A stretch of DNA of 34,672 nt from JBDTGE01 sp050742975. GTDB lineage: Bacteria; Actinomycetota; Actinomycetes; Mycobacteriales; Jatrophihabitantaceae. The translations under genes and the position numbers were made by a program. Shown in pieces: positions 14,645 to 27,405 of this stretch. How positions within the stretch are numbered: the first letter of the stretch is position 1; each line of letters starts with the position of its first letter. The stretch is taken from contig JBOGDQ010000099.1 in assembly GCA_050742975.1 (NCBI GenBank), positions 1 through 34,672 of the forward strand. The letters are read 5' to 3'. The notes beneath the pieces were generated by a model. It worked only from the letters and a program-made list of their open reading frames with translations, had not been told where the DNA came from and made no database searches.

Positions 14645-14725
14645 GCAAGACCGAGATCGGGTTCACTCCGCGCCGCAGGCAGGGATGAAGTCGAAGACCG
14701 TCGACTGTGCGTGCGTGGAAACGCG

Positions 14726-15532
14726 ATGAGGCAGGACGAGCGCGCTCCGTTCGCCCAGGCCCTGCAGCGAGCCCGCCTCTCGGCGTACGCCCCAGGCGAG
14801 TTCGTCGAGCAGGAGAGCTTCATGCGTGCCAGCGAGATCCGGGCGCTGGCGGGTCGGGCCGGCATCGCACCCGGGGTCGACGTCTTGGACCTGTGCTGCG
14901 GAGTTGCCGGGCCCGGACGGTTCATCACTGCGGAGCTGGGTTGCACGTATCTGGGCGTGGACTTCAGCGCCAGCGCGATCGACATCGCGCGCGAGAGCGC
15001 CGGCGAGCTTGCGTGTCGCTTCGAGGTCTCGCCGATCCCCCCGATCCCTGCAGGCCCGTTCGACGTGGTGCTCCTGTTCGAGACCATGCTCGCCTTTCCC
15101 GACAAGGAGCGGCTGCTTCAGGACATCGCCCGGGCGCTCACGACCGGCGGACGGTTCGCCTTCACCCTGGAAGCAGGCCTGCCCCTCACCGAGGCAGAGC
15201 GCGAGAGCATGCCTGACGCCGACACAGTCTGGCTCACCCCACTGCCGGAGCTGCTCACCTGCTTGAGGCGGGTCGGGTTGGTTGTCCGCTGGCAGGGCGA
15301 CTTCAGCCGATCCCACCGTGCCGTCGCCGATTCGTTGAGCAAGGCGTTCGCCGCCGATGCGACGGCCATTGCCGCGCAGATCGGACACCGCGCACTTGAC
15401 GAGCTGCTGAGCGCCCACCGGCTCTGGAGTGACTGGCTGGCCAATGGGCGGGTCCGCAAGGTCGCTGTCGTTGCGGAGAAGACGCACTTGCCAACGACAA
15501 CAACCGCGGACGTCGCAGGGGCACGCGGTTAG
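14726..15532 (+). CDS. Class I SAM-dependent methyltransferase
   Basis: The 268-residue protein has a helical N-terminal lid (Y-A-P-G-E-F-V-E-Q-E-S-F). The SAM motif is V-L-D-L-C-C-G-V-A-G-P-G, followed by Y-L-G-V-D-F-S-A-S-A-I-D-I-A and the post-motif V-V-L-L-F-E-T-M-L-A-F-P-D. This architecture is usual for small-molecule or lipid methyltransferases; the substrate is unknown. ATG 14726 is chosen because similarity begins there. The Shine-Dalgarno is weak (GGAAA). Its 3' end overlaps that of vapC by four bases on the opposite strand. It is not clearly part of the pterin-like cluster. Confidence 0.82.
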   Translation: MRQDERAPFAQALQRARLSAYAPGEFVEQESFMRASEIRALAGRAGIAPGVDVLDLCCGVAGPGRFITAELGCTYLGVDFSASAIDIARESAGELACRFEVSPIPPIPAGPFDVVLLFETMLAFPDKERLLQDIARALTTGGRFAFTLEAGLPLTEAERESMPDADTVWLTPLPELLTCLRRVGLVVRWQGDFSRSHRAVADSLSKAFAADATAIAAQIGHRALDELLSAHRLWSDWLANGRVRKVAVVAEKTHLPTTTTADVAGARG

Positions 15533-15924
15533 CGGATCAACCGCACGTGGCGGCCAAGGTCCCTGGCTCGGGCGAGCCGGGCGTCGGACGTGTACAGCCT
15601 GCAGTCGAGTTGCTCGGCGACCGCGACGTACGCCGCGTCGTATGCGGTCAGGTTCTCGCGTAGCTGCCAGATCCGATTCGTCAGAGGTTGCACGTCGATC
15701 TGGGCGATCTCCAGGTCTGCCAGCGCGTCGATAGCTTCCTCGGCGCGTAGCACCGTCAACTTTCCCCCTAGCACGCGACCTCGGACAACCGAGACCACTT
15801 CCACGACCAGATGCGCCGGAGCCGCCCAGTGCAGGTCCTGCGATATCGACTCCCGGGCCCGCTCGCCCACCGGGCCATCGTCGATCAGGGCATCGGCCAG
15901 CACGCTGGCGTCTAGGACGATCAA
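15529..15924 (-). CDS. vapC: VapC-family PIN-domain toxin
   Basis: A 131-residue PIN ribonuclease with the acidic active site intact: Asp5 in V-L-D-A-S-V-L, Glu42 in V-V-E-V-V, Asp96 in T-A-Y-D-A-A-Y, and Asp114 in T-S-D-A-R-L. VapC toxins cut RNA in a metal-dependent way and are held inactive by the partner antitoxin. ATG 15924 overlaps the antitoxin stop as ATGA, so the pair is translationally coupled. The target RNA cannot be predicted. The pair lies between a methyltransferase gene and a flavin oxidase gene with no mobile-element genes nearby. Confidence 0.92.
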   Translation of the reverse strand: MIVLDASVLADALIDDGPVGERARESISQDLHWAAPAHLVVEVVSVVRGRVLGGKLTVLRAEEAIDALADLEIAQIDVQPLTNRIWQLRENLTAYDAAYVAVAEQLDCRLYTSDARLARARDLGRHVRLIR

Positions 15925-16169
15925 GAGCGAGCGCCCTCACGACGCTTGCGCACCCTGGCGACCTCGGTGGCTGTCTCGCCCGACTTTGCCCGACTTCCGT
16001 CCGAACGTCCCGAAAACCGTTGCAGCGCCTGTGCGTTGCGGCCTCGCCGCGCCTCAGCGGAGACAAGATCAAGCAGGAATACCTGAAGAGACTGACCACG
16101 GGAGGCCGCCCGTTCAGCGAGGGTGTCGCGAATCTCGCCCGGAACGTCCCTGATTTGCAGAGCAACCAT
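15921..16169 (-). CDS. vapB: VapB/FitA-like antitoxin
   Basis: The 82-residue protein starts M-V-A-L-Q-I-R-D-V-P, a ribbon strand for DNA binding. Helices L-A-E-R-A-A-S-R-G-Q-S-L-Q and F-L-L-D-L-V-S-A-E-A complete a FitA-type ribbon-helix-helix domain. The basic C-terminal tail would wrap the toxin. ATG at 16167-16169 is selected because TATTAT sits exactly six bases upstream (leaderless layout) and a palindrome overlaps it. Longer in-frame extensions upstream lack similarity. Autorepression through the palindrome is expected for this family. Confidence 0.88.
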   Translation of the reverse strand: MVALQIRDVPGEIRDTLAERAASRGQSLQVFLLDLVSAEARRGRNAQALQRFSGRSDGSRAKSGETATEVARVRKRREGARS

Positions 16170-16190
16170 GCATGCATAATACATGCAGCA
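16170..16190 (-). promoter_or_regulatory. vapBC promoter and operator
   Basis: On the minus strand a TATTAT -10 box ends six bases before the vapB ATG. TGCAT and ATGCA arms with a 5-base spacer overlap the box, and ATGCATGCAT runs up to the start codon. VapBC binding here would block the promoter. Confidence 0.55.
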
Positions 16191-16374
16191 TCGGCTCAAC
16201 GTTGAATTGTCGTCCCAGTGCGAAGACGAGACACCTGACCGGGCACGCATCGTCGGCTTCGCCCGGAACGACCCTGCTTTGTCAACGCATTCGCTGGACA
16301 ATGCCAGACTCTGCGCGGGACACTGCGCTCTCGGCGATCGCAACTCGCGGCGGCGGCAGGCGATCGGGGGACGC

Positions 16375-17786
16375 ATGACTGCGACGGTGAGCGGCGGGCT
16401 GGAAGCACTGCGGAGCGCGGTGTCGGGCAAGGTCTGTACACCTGAGGACACCGACTACGACGACTGCCGCCGGGTGTGGAACGCGCAGGTCGATCGCAAG
16501 CCCGCAGTTGTGGTGATGTGTGCCGGCACCGATGACGTGGTGGCAGTCATCGCCCATGCACGAGAGCACGGCCTGGAGATCACCGTGCGCGGTGGCGCTC
16601 ACAACACGTCCGGTTCCGCGGTCTGCGACGGCGGCCTGATGATCAACCTGGCCGAGATGAACGGCGTGCAGGTCGACCCGCAGGCCCGGCGGGCCCGGGT
16701 GGGTGGAGGTGCGCTGCTCTCCGACCTGGACGGCGCGACCCAGCAGCACGGACTCGCGACGCCGGGCGGGATGATCAGCCATACCGGCGTCGCCGGACTC
16801 ACGCTCGGCGGCGGGATGGGATGGCTCTCGCGCAAGCACGGGCTCTCGATCGACAACCTCACCGGCGCCGAGGTGGTGCTGGCCGACGGTTCGGTCGTCT
16901 GGGCCGACGAGGACCAGCACGCCGACCTGTTCTGGGCCCTGCGCGGTGGCGGCGGCAACTTCGGCGTGGTCACGACGTTCGAGTTCGCGCTGCACCCCGT
17001 CGGGCCAATGGTCCAGCTGGGCATGTTCTTCTGGGCGGCCGAGCGCGGCGCAGAGGCGCTGCGATCGATCCGGGACATCGTCGCGACCCTGCCCCGGGAA
17101 CTGAACGTGCTCGTCGCTGCGCTCAGCGCGCCGCCGGCACCGTTCGTGCCCGAGGAGCACGTGTTCAGCCCGGGCTACGCGGTGATCCTGGTCGGGTTCG
17201 GCACCGCCGAGGAGCATGCCGAGTATGCGGAGCGGATTCGCAGCGGGGTCCCGCCGCTGTTCGAGTTCGTCTCGCCGATGCCCTACGCCGCGCTGCAGCA
17301 GATGCAGGACGAGGCAACCGCATGGGGCCAGCTCGCCTACGAGAAGGGCACCCAGGTCGCCGACCTGAGCGAGGAGGTGATCGCGGTACTCACCGAGCAC
17401 TTCGGCAAGCGCACCTCCCCCATGTCGATGGTGATGTTCTATCGCCTCGACGCGGCTTACTCCGAGGTTCCCGAGGACGCCACCGCGTACGGCGGCGGAC
17501 GCTCTCCGCGCTACGCGACGATGCTGGTTGCGGTCGCGCACGACATGGACACCTGGACGCGCGATCGCGCGTGGGTCAGGGCACTGTGGGACGCGTTGCA
17601 GCCGCACTCGCTGGGCATCGGCGACTACGTCAACAACATGGTCGAGTTCGACGAGGACCGGATCCGCGCCTCGTACGGCCCGGATAAGTACGCGCGGCTC
17701 GCGCTGATCAAGGCCAAGTACGACCCGCAGAACACCTTTCACCGCAACGTGAACATCCCGCCCGCGCCGGTGTCGGCCGAAGCGGA

Positions 17787-17808
<22 letters not shown>
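16375..17808 (+). CDS. BBE-type FAD-linked oxidase
   Basis: The 477-residue protein has a PCMH-type FAD-binding domain. V-R-G-G-A-H-N contains His76, the likely site of 8-alpha-histidyl flavin attachment. G-V-A-G-L-T-L-G-G-G-M-G-W-L and L-R-G-G-G-G-N-F-G-V-V follow, then the C-terminal berberine-bridge domain with Y-V-N-N-M and a final Y-D-P-Q-N-T-F-H-R-N. The second covalent anchor (a Cys in bicovalent members) is Thr in S-H-T-G-V-A-G, so monocovalent attachment is expected. Such enzymes oxidise sugars, alcohols or secondary metabolites; the substrate is unknown. ATG 16375 follows GGGGG. Its last 22 bases overlap the 3' end of metH on the other strand. Confidence 0.9.
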
Positions 17809-21620
<3,812 letters not shown>

Positions 21621-21785
21621 TCCTCGGTCGTCAAACGGCAGGAGTGCGCGGAACATCCAGCATACGGCGGGCTCGCCTCTGCCTCGGGAGATACCGGGCT
21701 GTGCAGCCATTGTCGCACCAGCGCTGGATTTTCGCTTCCGCGAATCGTGCGACGGCGCGCGTCGCTGAACGCTGCCGGCTCCCGT

Positions 21786-21799
21786 CGTAGGGTGGACGC
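21786..21799 (+). promoter_or_regulatory. Leaderless-type promoter of the PAC2 gene
   Basis: TAGGGT at 21788-21793 is followed by exactly six bases and then the ATG at 21800. This is the -10-to-start distance of actinobacterial leaderless mRNAs. Confidence 0.45.
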
Positions 21800-22669
21800 A
21801 TGGAGGACGAGGGCTGGCCCAAGCTCAAGGACCCGGTACTCGTGGCCGCGTTCGAGGGATGGAACGACGCGGGTGATGCCGCCAGCGGGGCCGTCGAGCA
21901 CCTCGAGTTGGTGTGGGATGCCAACGTGCTTGTCGAGATCGGGCCGGACGACTATTACGACTTTCAGGTCAATCGGCCCACGGTCTCACTCGTCGACGGA
22001 GTCACGCGGCGGATCACCTGGCCGACCACCCGGTTCTCGGTGTGCCGCCCGCCCGGTGCGGAGTTCGATCTCGTCCTGGTGCGCGGGATCGAACCGAACA
22101 TGCAGTGGCGCGGGTTCTGCGCGGAGCTGCTCGGCATCATCACCGAGCTGGAGGTCAGGATGGTCGTGACCCTCGGCGCGCTGCTGTCGGACACGCCGCA
22201 CACCAGGGCGATGCAGGTGACCGGCACCGCCTACGACGCCGAGTCCGCCGCCAAGTACGGGCTGGAGAAGTCGCGCTACGAGGGACCGACCGGCATCGTC
22301 GGCGTGCTGCAGGACGCGTGCGTCGGGGTCGGGATCCCGGCCATCTCGTTCTGGGCCGGAGTGCCCCACTACGTCTCGCAGCCCCCGAACCCGAAGGCCA
22401 CGCTCGCGCTGCTGCACTCGGTCGAGGAGGTGCTGGACCTGCCCGTCCCCCTGGCCGAACTGCCCCAGCAGGCGGACGAGTGGCAGAAGCTGGTCGACGA
22501 GATGGCGGCCGAGGACGACGAGGTCACCGAGTACATCCGCAACCTCGAGGAGCGTGACGACGAGATCGATCGGACCGAGCTGAAGGCGACGTCCGGCGAC
22601 GTCATCGCGCGCGAGTTCGAGCGTTACCTCCGCCGGCGCGATCGCGGCGGAGGCCACGCCGGGCAGTAG
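21800..22669 (+). CDS. PAC2-family protein
   Basis: A 289-residue cytosolic protein of the PAC2 (proteasome assembly chaperone-like, formerly DUF75) family. It opens L-K-D-P-V-L-V-A-A-F-E-G-W-N-D-A-G-D-A-A, the family's N-terminal signature. Later it has T-L-G-A-L-L-S-D-T-P-H-T-R and I-S-F-W-A-G-V-P-H-Y-V. The C-terminal 60 residues are acidic and helical. The function in bacteria is not established. In actinobacteria it commonly lies beside metH and near mshC, as here. The stop codon lies inside the first unit of a 24-bp tandem repeat (22655-22726), so the last four residues come from that repeat. Confidence 0.92.
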   Translation: MEDEGWPKLKDPVLVAAFEGWNDAGDAASGAVEHLELVWDANVLVEIGPDDYYDFQVNRPTVSLVDGVTRRITWPTTRFSVCRPPGAEFDLVLVRGIEPNMQWRGFCAELLGIITELEVRMVVTLGALLSDTPHTRAMQVTGTAYDAESAAKYGLEKSRYEGPTGIVGVLQDACVGVGIPAISFWAGVPHYVSQPPNPKATLALLHSVEEVLDLPVPLAELPQQADEWQKLVDEMAAEDDEVTEYIRNLEERDDEIDRTELKATSGDVIAREFERYLRRRDRGGGHAGQ

Positions 22670-22726
22670 CCCGCTCAGCACGCCGGGCAGTAGCCCGGCC
22701 GGCACGCCGGGCAGTAGGCCGGCCGG
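22655..22726. repeat. Three 24-bp tandem repeats with hairpin potential
   Basis: Three head-to-tail copies of a 24-base unit beginning CACGCCGGGCAGTAG sit at 22655-22678, 22679-22702 and 22703-22726; only a few 3' bases vary. Within units GCCGGGC-AGTA-GCCCGGC can form a hairpin. They separate convergent PAC2 and mshC, starting inside PAC2's last codons and ending at mshC's stop. They may act as terminator hairpins for both strands, although no T-tract follows. Confidence 0.8.
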
Positions 22727-23947
<1,221 letters not shown>

Positions 23948-23961
23948 GCCGTCACGCTATC
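23948..23961 (-). promoter_or_regulatory. Leaderless-type promoter of mshC
   Basis: On the minus strand TAGCGT (23959 down to 23954) is followed by six bases and the mshC ATG. Confidence 0.45.
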
Positions 23962-23977
23962 GGGCACACTCGGGGCG

Positions 23978-24415
23978 GTGAGCGCCTACCTGGTTTCCGA
24001 GAGCAAGGTCATCGCGGCCGATCCGCAGCGCCTGTTCGACATCGTCGCGGACCCGGCAATGCATCCGGTCATGGACGGCTCCGGGTCGGTGCAGGCTGCG
24101 CGTGAGGGCGGGCCGGAGCGGCTGTCGATCGGCGCCAAGTTCGGCATGGACATGAAGCTGGGCGCGCCGTACAAGATCGTGAACACCGTCGTCGAGTTCG
24201 ACGAGCCGAAGGTGATCGCGTGGCGGCACTTCAACGGCCATGTCTGGCGTTACCTGTTCGAACCGGTCGACGGCGGCACGCGAGTCACCGAGCAGTGGGA
24301 CGCGCGGCCGGCCAAGAACCGGATCTTCCTGCGACTGGTCGGGTTCCCGGCCCGTAACCGTAGGGGCATCCTGGCCACCCTGGATCAGCTCGCGAAGCTG
24401 GTTGCCGCCCGCTGA
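23978..24415 (+). CDS. SRPBCC (START/polyketide-cyclase-like) family protein
   Basis: The 145-residue protein begins with E-S-K-V-I-A-A-D-P-Q-R-L-F-D-I-V-A-D-P-A-M-H-P, the first strand and helices of the SRPBCC fold. It continues with W-R-H-F-N-G-H-V-W-R-Y-L-F-E-P and G-G-T-R-V-T-E-Q-W-D, ending in the long C-terminal helix I-L-A-T-L-D-Q-L-A-K-L. These proteins bind hydrophobic ligands in a central cavity; the ligand is unknown. GTG 23978 is preceded by GGGGCG and is where similarity starts. It is divergent from mshC across 30 bases and convergent with 24521. It interrupts an otherwise familiar gene order. Confidence 0.85.
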   Translation: MSAYLVSESKVIAADPQRLFDIVADPAMHPVMDGSGSVQAAREGGPERLSIGAKFGMDMKLGAPYKIVNTVVEFDEPKVIAWRHFNGHVWRYLFEPVDGGTRVTEQWDARPAKNRIFLRLVGFPARNRRGILATLDQLAKLVAAR

Positions 24416-24450
24416 CGCCGCACCCGCGGTCGGCCGCCCGCCGGCTGGCG

Positions 24451-24498
24451 GATCTTGTTGCGTTGACGGCGCCGTGGCAGCAGCCGCGCAACAAGATC
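24451..24498. terminator. Perfect 12-bp inverted repeat between convergent genes
   Basis: GATCTTGTTGCG (24451-24462) and CGCAACAAGATC (24487-24498) pair perfectly around 24 bases that contain the small palindrome ACGGCGCCGT. The position in the gap between convergent genes suggests a bidirectional terminator, but there is no clear T-tract. Confidence 0.5.
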
Positions 24499-24520
24499 GC
24501 GGGCTGCGGCCCACTTCACA

Positions 24521-25267
24521 TCACATGGGGGGCCAGGGCACGGGGGGCCAGTCGCCGCTCGGCTCGGGATGCCGCCCGATCGCGAGCAGGTCGTCGACCC
24601 GACGGATCGTCCGCCGCACCTCGCGGATGGTGAGCAGCTCACGAAGCCGCTCCCCCAACTCGCGGTCCAGCCGGCCGCGCAGCTCGACCAGCGTGTCGAC
24701 CGCGGCCTGCGGCAACCGCTCGCCGGCCCACTGCCACAGCACGGTGCGCAGCTTGTCCTCGACGTGGAACGTGACGCCGTGATCGACACCGAAGATCGCG
24801 CCGTCCGCGGTCGGCAGCAGGTGACCGCCCTTGCGGTCGGCGTTGTTGACCACCGCGTCGAACACCGCGATGCGGCGCAGCGCTTCCGAATCGCCGCGCC
24901 GTAGCAGCCGGACCAGGTCCACATGCTCGTCCTCGGCGATCCACAGCTGCACCATGCCGGGGCCGGCGGGACCATCGCGATAGACCGTCGGCGGCACGAT
25001 GTCCCAGCCCGTCGAGGCCGACACCTCGTAGGCCGCCACCTCGCGCTCGGCGAGCGTCCCGTCCGGGAAGTCCCACAGCGGGCGCTCCCCCGCGACCGGC
25101 TTGTAGACGCACGCGGCGGACACGCCGTCGGCGGTGATCGAGCAGTACAGGGTCGCGTTGGACGCGTCGACGAGGCGGCCCTCGACCGCCAGCTCGCCGT
25201 TGCGCAGAAGCTCCAGCGCCGCGTCGACGGGCAGCGCGCGCGGCGGGGTCAGGCCGTCCGGGATCAC
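24521..25267 (-). CDS. SCO1664-family protein (PI3/4-kinase-like fold)
   Basis: The 248-residue protein matches the actinobacterial SCO1664 family. It has Y-C-S-I-T-A-D-G and a nucleotide-lysine region V-Y-K-P-V-A-G-E-R-P-L-W-D-F-P. The catalytic-like F-D-A-V-V-N-N-A-D-R-K-G-G-H follows, then a metal-loop V-D-H-G-V-T-F-H, reminiscent of phosphoinositide-kinase-type enzymes. The true substrate is unknown. GTG at 25265-25267 is chosen because it overlaps the DUF3090 stop as GTGA; upstream in-frame codons are antisense-like. It is co-transcribed with DUF3090, the histidine phosphatase and uppP. Confidence 0.85.
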   Translation of the reverse strand: MIPDGLTPPRALPVDAALELLRNGELAVEGRLVDASNATLYCSITADGVSAACVYKPVAGERPLWDFPDGTLAEREVAAYEVSASTGWDIVPPTVYRDGPAGPGMVQLWIAEDEHVDLVRLLRRGDSEALRRIAVFDAVVNNADRKGGHLLPTADGAIFGVDHGVTFHVEDKLRTVLWQWAGERLPQAAVDTLVELRGRLDRELGERLRELLTIREVRRTIRRVDDLLAIGRHPEPSGDWPPVPWPPM

Positions 25268-25827
25268 GGACCGAGGCTGGCGCTTCGGTGGTACCCGTTC
25301 TGGCGCGGGCAGACATGACCTGCCGGGTCCAGCGCCTGCCCGCACAGCGGGCAACTCGCGCGGCCCGCGGCGATAACCAGGCGCGCGCGCTGCACGAAGG
25401 CGCGTGCGCGGCGCGGTTCGAGCCGGACCCGCAGCGCGTCCGGGCCGTCCTCGACGTCCTCGAGCAGCGTTTCCTCCGCGACACCGGGATCCTCGGCCTC
25501 ACTCTGAGCCTCGATCACGACCAGGCCCGAGTCGCCGTCCCACGCCAGCGCCATCGCACTGACCCGGAACTCCTCGTCGATGGGCTGCTCGAGCGCCTCG
25601 ACGTCGGTCTCGGCCGCCGGCAACGCGGTCCCGGTCCGGGTGACGATCTCGTCGAGCAGCTGCTCCAGCCGGTCGGCCAGCACGGCGACCTGCTGCTTCT
25701 CCAGGGCGACCGAGACGATGCGGGCGGTGTCGCTGGCCTGCAGGAAGAAGGTGCGCTCGCCAGGCTCGCCGACGGTCCCCGCGACGAAGCGGCGGGGACG
25801 GTCGAACAGGAAGATCTGGCGCGGCAT
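25264..25827 (-). CDS. DUF3090-family protein
   Basis: A 187-residue protein opening M-P-R-Q-I-F-L-F-D-R-P-R-R-F-V-A-G-T-V-G with F-F-L-Q-A and V-S-V-A-L-E-K-Q-Q-V, the known start of DUF3090. The C-terminus has a zinc-ribbon-like C-P-L-C-G, then H-V-C-P-R-Q-N-G-Y. The function is unknown. It lies 21 bases downstream of the histidine phosphatase and is coupled by GTGA to the SCO1664-family gene. Persistent pairing of these two suggests a shared role. No obvious Shine-Dalgarno precedes ATG 25827. Confidence 0.92.
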   Translation of the reverse strand: MPRQIFLFDRPRRFVAGTVGEPGERTFFLQASDTARIVSVALEKQQVAVLADRLEQLLDEIVTRTGTALPAAETDVEALEQPIDEEFRVSAMALAWDGDSGLVVIEAQSEAEDPGVAEETLLEDVEDGPDALRVRLEPRRARAFVQRARLVIAAGRASCPLCGQALDPAGHVCPRQNGYHRSASLGP

Positions 25828-25848
25828 GATGCGGTAAAGCCTAATCGT

Positions 25849-26553
25849 TCAGACCGAGCCGCCGCCCGCGCCTCCGCCGACCGTGGCGTCGTCCGCGCGC
25901 TTGCGACGGCCTTTGCGCTTCGGCGGCGCGAACGGGGACAGGTCGCCGCCGGTGTCGTTGGACCGCAGCACGTAGGGCCTGGTGTCGGTGTACCGGATTA
26001 CCGAGACCGAGCACGGATCGACGACGATGCGCTGGAACTGATCCAGGTGCAGCCCGAGCGCGTCCGCGAGGATCGCCTTGATCACGTCGCCGTGACTGCA
26101 CGCGACCCAGAGGGCCTCGGCACCGAGCCTGGCGTCCCAATCGCGCACAGCCGCCACCGCGCGGGCCGAGACGTCCGTCAGCGTCTCGCCGTCCGGGAAC
26201 CGGGCAGCGGACGGCTGGGTCTGGACGATCTTCCACACCGGGTCCTTGGCCAGCTCCTTGATCGGCCGGCCCGTCCAGGAGCCGTAGTCGCACTCGACGA
26301 TCCGCTCGTCGACCTCCCACTCGGGTGAGCGTCCGGCCACCTGCTGCGCGGCGCGAACGTAGGAAGCGGTGTCGAGGCAGCGATCCAGCGGGCTGGTCAC
26401 GATCGCGGACAGGGGCAGCACCGCCAGCCGCTCGGCCACGGCTGCGGCCTGCTTCTGTCCGCGATCGTCCAGATGCACTCCGGCGGTGCGCCCAGTGAGG
26501 ACCGGCCCCGTCTGCGCGGTGAGGCCGTGGCGCACGAGAAGCAGCGTGGACAT
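25849..26553 (-). CDS. Histidine phosphatase family protein (MSMEG_4193 type)
   Basis: The 234-residue protein has the R-H-G catalytic motif at residues 8-10 (L-L-V-R-H-G-L-T) and S-P-L-D-R-C-L-D-T-A. The acid residue follows in V-E-C-D-Y-G-S-W-T-G, and the second catalytic His is in A-C-S-H-G-D-V-I-K. A basic, glycine-rich tail follows the domain. It belongs to the phosphoglycerate-mutase-like phosphatases; the subfamily tie to MSMEG_4193 comes from the DUF3090/SCO1664 context and overall pattern. Its ATG directly abuts the uppP stop, so it is the second or third gene of this operon. The substrate is unknown. Confidence 0.9.
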   Translation of the reverse strand: MSTLLLVRHGLTAQTGPVLTGRTAGVHLDDRGQKQAAAVAERLAVLPLSAIVTSPLDRCLDTASYVRAAQQVAGRSPEWEVDERIVECDYGSWTGRPIKELAKDPVWKIVQTQPSAARFPDGETLTDVSARAVAAVRDWDARLGAEALWVACSHGDVIKAILADALGLHLDQFQRIVVDPCSVSVIRYTDTRPYVLRSNDTGGDLSPFAPPKRKGRRKRADDATVGGGAGGGSV

Positions 26554-27405
26554 CTAATTGGTCGCATTCAGCACGCCGGTGCTCAGGAGCACGATCAGCA
26601 GCACACCGAGTGCGATCCGGTAATAGATGAAGACGAACGTGCTGTGGTTCGCCAGCCATTTCATCAGCCAGGCGATGGACCCCAGCCCGACCACGAACGC
26701 GATCACCACGGCGACACCGATCAGCCCAGTTCCCGGGTGGTGCTCGTGCTTGCTGCCGATGCGCGCGGCCTCGTACAGGCCGGACAGCACGACGGCGGGG
26801 ATGGACAGCAGGAACGAGAACCGCGCGGCCGCCTCGCGGGTGAGGCCACGGAACAGGCCGGCCGTGATGGTGGTGCCCGAGCGGGACGCGCCCGGGATCA
26901 GCGCCAGGGCCTGCGCGGTGCCGACGACGGCGGCGTCCCGGGCCGAGATCTGCTCCTCCTCCCGCTCGCGCGTGCCGAGGCGCTCGGCCGCGAACAGGAA
27001 GATCGCCAGCCCGATCAGCGCGCACGCGATCAGCCACAGGTTGCGGGCACCGGTCTCGATCTGGTGGCTGAAGATCAGGCCGAACACGCTCACCGGCACG
27101 GTCGCCAAGATGAGGTACCAGCCCATCTTGTACTCCAGCGACTCACGCACCGTCCGGTCGTACAGCCCGCGGAACCAGGCCACCGAGACGTGCAGCAGTT
27201 CGCGCCAGAAGTACACGACGATCGCCGCGGTGGTACCCAGCTGGACCACAGCGGTGAACGCGGCACCGGGATCGTTCGTCGTCCCGTGGTAGAAGTGCCA
27301 GCCGAACAGCGCGGGCACGATGCGCAGGTGCGCGGTGGAGGAGATCGGCAGGAACTCGGTGAGCCCCTGCACCAGACCGAGCACGATCGCCTGCAGCAGC
27401 GTCAT
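26554..27405 (-). CDS. uppP: Undecaprenyl-diphosphate phosphatase
   Basis: This membrane enzyme recycles undecaprenyl diphosphate to the monophosphate carrier for cell-wall synthesis. The 283 residues hold about eight helices and both family motifs: G-L-T-E-F-L-P-I-S-S-T-A-H-L (about 14-27) and P-G-A-S-R-S-G-T-T-I (171-180). The catalytic Glu, His and Arg are all present. ATG 27405 overlaps the upstream LLM-oxidoreductase stop as ATGA, and the histidine phosphatase gene follows with no gap. Confidence 0.96.
   Translation of the reverse strand: MTLLQAIVLGLVQGLTEFLPISSTAHLRIVPALFGWHFYHGTTNDPGAAFTAVVQLGTTAAIVVYFWRELLHVSVAWFRGLYDRTVRESLEYKMGWYLILATVPVSVFGLIFSHQIETGARNLWLIACALIGLAIFLFAAERLGTREREEEQISARDAAVVGTAQALALIPGASRSGTTITAGLFRGLTREAAARFSFLLSIPAVVLSGLYEAARIGSKHEHHPGTGLIGVAVVIAFVVGLGSIAWLMKWLANHSTFVFIYYRIALGVLLIVLLSTGVLNATN

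Noticed and set aside
14726..15532. Inclusion of this methyltransferase in the pterin-like cluster
   Set aside because: It is beyond the convergent acyltransferase, on the opposite strand, with its own weak start signals and no overlap with cluster genes.
16282..17742. A 486-codon minus-strand frame over the flavin oxidase
   Set aside because: It is an antisense shadow; the plus strand has the FAD site, the flavin-linking His and the BBE domain.
21621..21799. Possible cobalamin or SAM/SAH riboswitch upstream of metH
   Set aside because: No B12-box-like conserved core or SAM/SAH aptamer signature is visible in the 179 bases, and the region is also the promoter of PAC2.
22655..22726. CRISPR array
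   Set aside because: The units are contiguous with no unique spacers and no cas genes nearby; it is a simple tandem repeat.
24651..25100. Further copies of the CCCCC-type palindromic element in the SCO1664-family gene
   Set aside because: The runs of C encode residues conserved in the family (for example the G-E-R-P-L-W-D-F-P segment) and lack the GGCTACGCC loop and matching arm.
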